The position numbers and the translations under genes are program-made. From NCBI GenBank assembly GCA_030830205.1, contig JAURNL010000033.1, positions 1 to 64,000 of the forward strand: DNA of 64,000 bases, written 5' to 3'. Position 1 is the stretch's first letter, and the number at the start of each line of letters is the position of its first letter. The notes under the pieces are model-generated. The model was not told the DNA's origin. It worked only from the letters and a program-made list of their open reading frames with translations, and did not search any database. This document shows positions 56,749 through 64,000 of the stretch, one piece after another. Source of the DNA: Crocinitomicaceae bacterium. Its GTDB lineage: Bacteria > Bacteroidota > Bacteroidia > Flavobacteriales_D > Crocinitomicaceae.

Positions 56749-59409
56749 ATGAAAAAAGGTTTACTTTTTATCCTAACTATCCTGAGTGTCAATGTATTTG
56801 CTCAAACATTTGAGTCTTTTAATTTTACTGGTCTTGCTTCGGCAAACGGTTGGACCGTTCACAGTGGTACAACGGGCCCAATAACAGCTTTAACTACACC
56901 TTCGGGGAGTGGTAACAGCTTGACTTATCCTGGTCTTCCAGCATCATTAGGTAATCGAATTTCAATGTCTGGTTCGGTTGCTGAAGATATCAATAAACCG
57001 TTTACGACATCAGGAACAAGTGGATACTTCTCTTTTCTTTTGAACGTAACTGATTTGTCGAATATGTCTGCGAATGGTAGTTATTTTATTGCATTTGGCG
57101 GTACCGCTGGGTCAATTGTATCCATTTATTTCCCACGCTTGTATATTGCATTGGGTTCAACTGCTACAACTTTTAAATTAGGTATTTTGAATACCTCTGG
57201 TGGTTCGGTTGCTCCTACATTTATTAATCAAGATCTGAATCCAAACACGACCTATTTTGTGGTGGCAAAAGCCTCTCAGAACGCTACTGGTGGAATCGAT
57301 GCTGACTTATGGCTCAATCCAATACCAGGAGCTGCTGAGCCTGCTTCAATGGCAAGTAATTCTCAAGGCTCTTCTTCTTGGCCTGCGGCAGGGATTCAAT
57401 CAATTGCATTGCGCCAAGCATCGGGAATTGGAACTTTTGAATTAGATGAGATCAGAGCAGGAGAAACATGGGCTGCCGTGACTCCAAGTGCCGCATCTTC
57501 GTGCATAAGCTACAATACGATAGCAGCTAGTGCTTGTTTAAATTACACGTTAAACGGTCAAACCTATACATCCTCCGGTACCTACACGCAAGTATTATCG
57601 AATGCAAATGCAGCAGGTTGTGATTCTATCATTAATTTGAATCTTACGATTAACAACACAAGTAATTCAACTTTGAATATCACCAATTGTGGGCCATACA
57701 CCCTAAATGGGCAAACATATAGCACGAATGGTACGTATACCCAATTAATACAAAACGTGGCAGGATGTGATTCAACTATTACCCTTGATTTAACTATTGT
57801 TGGTTCTCTTACTTATTATGAAGATGCAGATAACGATGGCTTCGGTAATGCGGCAAGTTCTCAAATAGGGTGTACGCCAATAGTGGGTTATGTAACCAAT
57901 AGCTTGGATTGTGATGATAACAACAATGCAATATACCCAGGAGCAATTGACATTCCTGGTAATGGTGTAGACGAAGATTGTGATGGTCTTGACGCTCCGC
58001 TTTCACTCGGTATCTATGAGTTTGCAGGCACGACGGATTGCAGTACCCAAGATGTTGCTGCAACTAATTCTAGTGTGAATTGGACCTTTTCTGATTTTAC
58101 CGCTGAAGGGACAAGTTGTGCATCAGGAGGAGGAATTTTTAACAGAAGCGGTTGGAATCAAACACCCATCATCGACCTCAATCAATACAATGAATTCACC
58201 GTTACTGGTGCAAATTGTACCAATCTGCATCTGTCAAAATTAGCTCTGAATCACCGAACTAGTTCTACAGGAGGAACCCCAACGATTTACCTGCGTTCAA
58301 GCCTTGATAATTTCGCGTCGAATATTGATAGTATCGAAACGGCATGGAATGGTAATGTATTCTTGGCTGATACTGTAGAACTACCATCTGCATTTGCAAA
58401 TGTAGGCGTTGTTACTTTCCGATTCTATGTTGTGAATCAAGCAACCTCAACGTCAACATTGCGCATGGACAACGTATCTTTATGGGGGAATGCAATTACT
58501 ATTACCCCTTCGCTTTATTACGCTGATACTGACGGAGACGGTTTTGGTGATCCTGCAATGGACACCTTGTTATGTAATGCTCCGGCAGGATTTGTAAGTA
58601 ATAACACCGATTGTGACGACACAAATGCAGCGATCAACCCAAATACGGTTTGGTACCAAGATTTAGACAATGACCAAGTAGGTAATACCAATGTAACGCA
58701 AATCGCATGTTTGCAGCCAGCAGGTTATGTGTTAGCCGATGGTGATTGTGATGATACTGATGCGACTATAACAGCGCCAGTCATGTACTATACAGATGCA
58801 GACCAAGATGGATTTGGTGACGATGCTACTGGTACGCCTTTCTGCCAAGCTCCGGTGAACATGGTTGCTGTTGGTGGCGATTGCAATGATTCTGACAATA
58901 CTGTTTACCCTGGCGCACCAGAGCTTTGTGATGGTTTAGATAATAATTGCGATGGCCAGACAGACGAAGGACTTACCTTTGTAAATTATTATTTTGACTT
59001 TGATGGGGATGGTTTTGGAATTGGGAATCCTACTGTTTCATGTTCTCCAATTACAGGTTATGCTACCCAGAGTGGGGATTGTGATGACAGTAATAATGCA
59101 ATTTATCCTGGCGCAGCAGATACGGAAGGTAACGGTATTGATGAGAATTGTGATGGTGTAGATGGCATACTTGGTCTCATCGATCTCGAATTTATTGCAC
59201 AAATTTCACCAAATCCAACTACAGATTTGGTTCAAATTACTTTCAATAAAATAATGTCATGCCAAATGGTTCTTACTGATTTGAATGGTAAAATCCTTCA
59301 AAATGAATTGATTAACGGAATATCACATAATTTAGATTTGACGCATTTAAAGCCTGGTACTTACCTTGTTCAAATCAATTCGACCATACAACGAATTGTG
59401 AAGCTATAA
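56749..59409 (+). CDS. secreted multidomain protein with five MopE-type putative metal-binding repeats and T9SS tail
   Basis: Signal peptide; YYEDADNDGFGNA...LDCDDNNNAIYPGAIDIPGNGVDEDCDGLD-type units x5; CLNYTLNGQTYTSSGTYTQVL...GCDSIINLNLTI repeats; tail ISPNPTTDLVQITFNKIM...GTYLVQINSTIQRIVKL. Confidence 0.87.
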   Translation: MKKGLLFILTILSVNVFAQTFESFNFTGLASANGWTVHSGTTGPITALTTPSGSGNSLTYPGLPASLGNRISMSGSVAEDINKPFTTSGTSGYFSFLLNVTDLSNMSANGSYFIAFGGTAGSIVSIYFPRLYIALGSTATTFKLGILNTSGGSVAPTFINQDLNPNTTYFVVAKASQNATGGIDADLWLNPIPGAAEPASMASNSQGSSSWPAAGIQSIALRQASGIGTFELDEIRAGETWAAVTPSAASSCISYNTIAASACLNYTLNGQTYTSSGTYTQVLSNANAAGCDSIINLNLTINNTSNSTLNITNCGPYTLNGQTYSTNGTYTQLIQNVAGCDSTITLDLTIVGSLTYYEDADNDGFGNAASSQIGCTPIVGYVTNSLDCDDNNNAIYPGAIDIPGNGVDEDCDGLDAPLSLGIYEFAGTTDCSTQDVAATNSSVNWTFSDFTAEGTSCASGGGIFNRSGWNQTPIIDLNQYNEFTVTGANCTNLHLSKLALNHRTSSTGGTPTIYLRSSLDNFASNIDSIETAWNGNVFLADTVELPSAFANVGVVTFRFYVVNQATSTSTLRMDNVSLWGNAITITPSLYYADTDGDGFGDPAMDTLLCNAPAGFVSNNTDCDDTNAAINPNTVWYQDLDNDQVGNTNVTQIACLQPAGYVLADGDCDDTDATITAPVMYYTDADQDGFGDDATGTPFCQAPVNMVAVGGDCNDSDNTVYPGAPELCDGLDNNCDGQTDEGLTFVNYYFDFDGDGFGIGNPTVSCSPITGYATQSGDCDDSNNAIYPGAADTEGNGIDENCDGVDGILGLIDLEFIAQISPNPTTDLVQITFNKIMSCQMVLTDLNGKILQNELINGISHNLDLTHLKPGTYLVQINSTIQRIVKL

Positions 59410-59449
59410 GTTCTTGTAACAAAGCAAAACGCATTTCGTCTTTCTTTTT

Positions 59450-59475
59450 AAAGCCACCTTTGGGTGGCTTTTTTA
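59450..59475 (+). terminator. Rho-independent terminator
   Basis: AAAGCCACCTTTGGGTGGCTTTTTT. Confidence 0.85.
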
Positions 59476-59513
59476 TGCACAAATCTTTGTACTTTTATTT
59501 TAAATCTCATTCC

Positions 59514-62510
59514 ATGTATAAATTCCTATTTCTGCTCCTCCCTCTTTCGTCGCTATCTCAGTATTTTCAGCAAAATGTTCATTATCAGATTGAAGTCAAA
59601 TTAAACGACAGAACACATGAGCTTTATGGTTTTGAGGCACTTACATATCAAAATAATTCGCCTCAAACACTCACCGAAATCTACATGCATATTTGGCCAA
59701 ATGCCTATAAAAACAAAGAAACGGCATTAGCAAAGCAACTCAAGCGCAATGAAGGGGATAAAATAGGAAAAGCAGATGCCAATGATCTTGGTTACATTGA
59801 CTCACTAAATTTCATGGTCAATGGAGTCGCTGTTAATTGGGAATACAGTGCTAACGATCAAGATATCGTTATCATTCACCTCGCGAATGGACTAGCGCCA
59901 GGGGAGAGTCTCTTTTTAACCACGCCGTTCAAAGTTAAAGTACCTTCCGGAAGTATTTCTAGACTTGGTCATGTTGGACAATCTTATCAAATCACACAAT
60001 GGTACCCTAAACCGGCAGTCTATGACCAAAACGGTTGGAATGCCATGCCTTATCTAAATCAAGGTGAATTCTATTCTGAATTCGGAAGTTTTGATGTGAA
60101 AATCACGGTACCTGCTAATTATGTTGTGGGTGCAACAGGTGAGCTACAAACAGAAAGTGAAATTACATTTTTGAATCAAAAAGTCGAGGATACAAAAAAG
60201 AAGCTAGATAAATTAGTCGCTACGCGCAGTAACGGTTCCAAGAATTTTCCGGAATCTGCCAGCGAATGGAAAACGCTTCACTACAAACAAGACAGGGTAC
60301 ATGATTTTGCCTGGTTTGCCGATAAGCGTTTCTTGGTACTCAAAGGCGAAGTCGTTCTTCCGCATTCTAAAGAAACAGTAACAACTTGGGCTATGTTCAC
60401 ACCTCAAAATGCAAATTTATGGTCAAATTCACTTGAGTATCTCCACGATGGCACTTATTATTATTCCTTATGGAATGGTGATTATCCATATAAGCACGTA
60501 ACAGCAGTTGATGGAACTATAAGTGCAGGGGGTGGTATGGAGTATCCCATGATCACCGTAATTGGTAATGCAAGTTCAAAAGAAGAACTTGAAGTTGTCA
60601 TTGTACATGAGGTAGGGCACAATTGGTTTTATGGAATCTTAGGCTCCAATGAGCGCGTTCATGGCTGGATGGATGAAGGTCTAAATACCCTCAATGAAAT
60701 GCGTTATGTGCAAACTAAATATCCTGACAATACGCGTTTTTCCGATATGGTTGCTGGCGGTCGCTTTCACCTCAATGATCTCGATCACCACGACTCCGGA
60801 GACATCACCTACCGCACTTTGGCTAGCTTTGGCCTTGACCAACCACTCGAGACACATTCGGACGATTTCTCAAGCTTAAATTATGGCGCCATTATGTACC
60901 AAAAAACGGGGGTAGTTTTCTTTTATGTAATGGATTATCTCGGTCCTGAAAAATTTGATGAAGCCATGTCCGCTTATTATCAATTGTGGAAATTTAAGCA
61001 TCCACAACCTGCCGACCTACAAAAAACATTAGAGACTTACACAGGTAAAGACCTGTCTTGGTTATTTCATGATCTCATTCAAACAACCAAATATATTGAT
61101 TATAAAATAGCAAGTGTGAAGCCCGTTCTCAAAACAGGAAGCATCGTAAAACTAAAAAATCCTGGTCAAGTCAATGGTCCCATAGAAGTCAATGTATATG
61201 GTCTCAACGGACTCATAGAGACAAAATGGGCAGAACCTGGTGCAAGTAGCTTAAAATTAGAATCCAATTATAACGATATCAGCAAAGTTGAGATAGACCG
61301 CGCCAATGATATCCCAGAGCTCAATCGCCAAAACAACCTTTGGTTCAAGGATCAACTTTTTCATAAAGTAGAACCATTACGAATGGAGTTTATGTTTGGT
61401 GATCACGAGAAGGATAAAAGCACCATTTTTTGGATGCCAATGCTCGGAGGTAATGCCTATGATGGCCTCATGGCTGGTGTAACACTTCATAACATTGGTT
61501 TGGCCCCTAGAAAGTTTACATACCTCTTAAGCCCTATGCTATCTACAGCTAGATTAAGACCTGCAGGTATCGCTGAGTTCTCATATCAGATTTTGCCATC
61601 AAAAGCCATCGAACTGATGCGTTTGGGTTTGTCCGTCAAATCTTTTGGTTCTGAACGTGATGCGGCTCAGAACTATTTTGTCGCTTTATCGCCATATTTG
61701 AGCATTAATTTTGGCGATCGCAAAGCCCGTCATGCATTTCATCATGATCTTTTGATTCAGGGTATTTATAAGAACAACATAGCCCATATTTTTAGTAAAG
61801 ATCGTGGTATTTTTGTTCAACATACCATCAATTACCGTAAGCCAGCTTATCAATTGAATTGGACCAATCGCTATGAATACTTTAAAACTAGCGGTGATTT
61901 TCTTGCTACTGAATCAGTTTCGCGCATCTGGACCAACCTCAATCAAAACTTCAACTATTCTGTAGGTAAAATGAACCGCAATATTACATTGAATCTTTTT
62001 GGCGGTTCTACCTTAAAACACATGATTGAGCCATCTATTTTACCTCCAGTTTTTACCTCAGACCGCTTGTTCTGGTCTATGAATGGCTTGAATGGTCAGC
62101 AAGACTTATTTTTGGAAGACTACAACTTTGGTCGTTCAGATGTCAGTGGTTTATGGTCGCAGCAGCGCATGGATCGCCATGGACAATTCCATACGGGAAA
62201 TAGTGCTGGCAGCAACATATATTGGTTGACTACGGCTTCTGTTTATGCGCAATTGCCAATCAAGCCAAACTGTTTTGGTGTTTTTGCCGATTTCGGAGCT
62301 GCACACGGTGTCTTTCAAACGGTTGATACCTACTACAATGCTGGTGTTGCAGTCCGTCTCGGAAAAGTATTGGGCATCTATTTCCCTTTGGTTTACGGAA
62401 GCAATACCTTCTCCAATGACCTCTTCACCAACTATGCACAGAACATTCGCTTTAGTTTACGCATCAATCCTGTCAATAGGCTTGGATTACATTCACGCTT
62501 AAATTCTTAA
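59514..62510 (+). CDS. M1 family metallopeptidase
   Basis: Signal peptide MYKFLFLLLPLSSLSQ; GGGMEYPMITVIG, VVIVHEVGHNWFYGILGSNERVHGWMDEGLNT (HExxH-18-E type site). Confidence 0.93.
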   Translation: MYKFLFLLLPLSSLSQYFQQNVHYQIEVKLNDRTHELYGFEALTYQNNSPQTLTEIYMHIWPNAYKNKETALAKQLKRNEGDKIGKADANDLGYIDSLNFMVNGVAVNWEYSANDQDIVIIHLANGLAPGESLFLTTPFKVKVPSGSISRLGHVGQSYQITQWYPKPAVYDQNGWNAMPYLNQGEFYSEFGSFDVKITVPANYVVGATGELQTESEITFLNQKVEDTKKKLDKLVATRSNGSKNFPESASEWKTLHYKQDRVHDFAWFADKRFLVLKGEVVLPHSKETVTTWAMFTPQNANLWSNSLEYLHDGTYYYSLWNGDYPYKHVTAVDGTISAGGGMEYPMITVIGNASSKEELEVVIVHEVGHNWFYGILGSNERVHGWMDEGLNTLNEMRYVQTKYPDNTRFSDMVAGGRFHLNDLDHHDSGDITYRTLASFGLDQPLETHSDDFSSLNYGAIMYQKTGVVFFYVMDYLGPEKFDEAMSAYYQLWKFKHPQPADLQKTLETYTGKDLSWLFHDLIQTTKYIDYKIASVKPVLKTGSIVKLKNPGQVNGPIEVNVYGLNGLIETKWAEPGASSLKLESNYNDISKVEIDRANDIPELNRQNNLWFKDQLFHKVEPLRMEFMFGDHEKDKSTIFWMPMLGGNAYDGLMAGVTLHNIGLAPRKFTYLLSPMLSTARLRPAGIAEFSYQILPSKAIELMRLGLSVKSFGSERDAAQNYFVALSPYLSINFGDRKARHAFHHDLLIQGIYKNNIAHIFSKDRGIFVQHTINYRKPAYQLNWTNRYEYFKTSGDFLATESVSRIWTNLNQNFNYSVGKMNRNITLNLFGGSTLKHMIEPSILPPVFTSDRLFWSMNGLNGQQDLFLEDYNFGRSDVSGLWSQQRMDRHGQFHTGNSAGSNIYWLTTASVYAQLPIKPNCFGVFADFGAAHGVFQTVDTYYNAGVAVRLGKVLGIYFPLVYGSNTFSNDLFTNYAQNIRFSLRINPVNRLGLHSRLNS

Positions 62511-62511
62511 T

Positions 62512-64000
62512 ATGTCTGAAAATCGACTTTCCTTTAGTAAATTATTTTGGCCGAGTTTTCTTGCTGTTATTGTGGCAGGCTTTGTGGGTATGGTCTTTTT
62601 CTTCCTCATTTTAGGAGGTATAATTGGTTCTTTTGGTGACTTTGGTCCAGCGCCGCTGGCCTTGCGTGAAAAAACAGTTTTACATGTTAAATTAACCGGT
62701 ACAATTCAAGATGAGTCAGCGGATTCTTTTGATCCAACTGCATTGCGCTTGAACCGCACCATAGGTTTACCTGAAATTATTATTGGATTACAAGAAGCAG
62801 CTCAAGATTCTAAAATCAAAGGAGTTTTCCTAGAAATGAATAATCCTAGCATGGGAATGGCCACTGCAGAAGAATTGAGAGAGGCCATAAATGAATTTCA
62901 AAAAACAGGGAAGTTCGTCGTTGCATATCTTTCTGGAGAACAAATTGGTCAACTCGATTATTATGTAAGTAGCATTTGTAAAGAAATTTACGGGATGAGT
63001 GGCTCTAATTTTTTATGGAGTGGCTTACACGCTGAAAGTTATTTCTTTAAAAATTTGCTTGATGAGCTTCAAATTGGAGTGATGGTAGTAAGGGGCAAAG
63101 AAAATGACTTCAAGAGTGCGGTTGAGCCTTTTTTTAGGTCAGAAATGTCTGATTCAAGTCGCTTACAAATGAAAGAGTTATTAGGTGGCTTATGGCAGAA
63201 GTCACGCAATGATATTTCTAAAAGTCGAGGTATAGATACCCTTTTTTTAGATTCATTGGTGAATACATTTGCGGTGCGTAACCTCAGGCATGCAGCCGAA
63301 CATCAAATGATTGATAAAGCACTTTATAGACATGAGGTAATTGCTCTGCTTAAGAAAAAAGTAGGAATTGATGAAAATACCCCATTGCGTCTGCAAGACT
63401 TTGGTAAGTATGCTCGCGATACTTTTCATGACCAACAATTGCTAGCTAGACAAGAACGACATATTGCCGTTATTCTTGCAGAGGGAGATGTTGCTACGTC
63501 AGGAAAGGGCTTAAGTACAGAGCGTATTGCCAAAATGCTACGTCAGGTGCGCGATGATGATGATGTTCGAGGTGTCATACTACGAATCAATAGTCCTGGA
63601 GGTTCGGCTCTTGCTAGTGAAGAAATTTGGAAAGAAGTCTCTCTTACTGCAGATAAAAAACCCTTGTATATTTCTATGGGAGACTATGCTGCATCTGGCG
63701 GTTATTATATTGCTATGCCTGGAGCAAAAATTTTTGCTAATTCCATGACCATAACAGGTTCAATTGGTGTTTTTGGTGTAGTGCCCTATGCAGGGGATTT
63801 TCTCAAAAATAAATTGGGAATTACAACTGATGAAGTTAGATCTCATCGCTACGGGTCACTTTCTCTTACACATCAACTTAGTAAGGAGGAGTTGGCATTT
63901 ATGCAAATGGAAGTAGATGAGGTCTATACTCAATTTGTTGACCGTGTGGCAAATGGACGCAAAATGACAGCAGCTGAAGTACAATTAGTGGCCCGAGGTA
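62512..64000 (+). CDS. sppA: signal peptide peptidase SppA, 67K type (3' truncated by window end)
   Basis: Open frame to the window edge: MSENRLSFSKLFWPSFLAVIVAGFVG...; RGVILRINSPGGSALASEEIWKEV; YISMGDYAASGGYYIAM; ITGSIGVFGVVP; absent from the ORF track because no stop lies in the window. Confidence 0.93.
   Translation, partial: MSENRLSFSKLFWPSFLAVIVAGFVGMVFFFLILGGIIGSFGDFGPAPLALREKTVLHVKLTGTIQDESADSFDPTALRLNRTIGLPEIIIGLQEAAQDSKIKGVFLEMNNPSMGMATAEELREAINEFQKTGKFVVAYLSGEQIGQLDYYVSSICKEIYGMSGSNFLWSGLHAESYFFKNLLDELQIGVMVVRGKENDFKSAVEPFFRSEMSDSSRLQMKELLGGLWQKSRNDISKSRGIDTLFLDSLVNTFAVRNLRHAAEHQMIDKALYRHEVIALLKKKVGIDENTPLRLQDFGKYARDTFHDQQLLARQERHIAVILAEGDVATSGKGLSTERIAKMLRQVRDDDDVRGVILRINSPGGSALASEEIWKEVSLTADKKPLYISMGDYAASGGYYIAMPGAKIFANSMTITGSIGVFGVVPYAGDFLKNKLGITTDEVRSHRYGSLSLTHQLSKEELAFMQMEVDEVYTQFVDRVANGRKMTAAEVQLVARG

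Noticed and set aside
56749-59409. Considered a calcium-binding thrombospondin type 3 protein only
   Set aside because: DCDD...PGA...NGxDE(N/D)CDG spacing fits MopE-type units better, though Ca2+ binding remains possible
1-64000. Mobile elements, prophage, defence islands, tRNA/rRNA
   Set aside because: No transposase, integrase, phage structural, restriction or CRISPR-associated protein and no tRNA-like cloverleaf noticed; a tRNAscan/ISfinder run would be decisive

Overview
A 64 kb chromosomal window from a Bacteroidota genome. The lineage looks Flavobacteriales-like, judging from type IX secretion C-terminal sorting domains, the TTTG/TAnnTTTG promoter style, fused SecDF and low GC. Most of it is housekeeping: fabI, uvrB, fbaA-accD, secDF, yaaA, mpl, rho, dnaB, nth, menE, dnaX, murQ, rpsO-pnp and sppA (truncated by the window end). 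Scattered among these are at least six predicted T9SS-secreted proteins (PNGase F-like/LamG, LVIVD/choice-of-anchor-B, SprB-repeat, BNR-like, BtuG-like propeller, MopE-type repeat), a four-gene glycosyltransferase cassette joined by ATGA overlaps, and a tandem M16 peptidase pair. I saw no rRNA, tRNA, CRISPR array, transposase or prophage. The strongest points for follow-up are: (1) dnaX is split across two frames at an A10 run that contains the heptamer A-AAA-AAG, so it is a programmed frameshift, transcriptional slippage or a homopolymer error; (2) a cobalamin riboswitch sits upstream of a solitary BtuG/DUF5074-like propeller with a T9SS tail and no btuB nearby; (3) Rho carries a Q/R/N-rich disordered insertion; (4) a 48-aa small ORF lies below the ORF-track cutoff; (5) several convergent gene pairs overlap or nearly abut at their stop codons. 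All calls come from reading the sequence; no searches were run.
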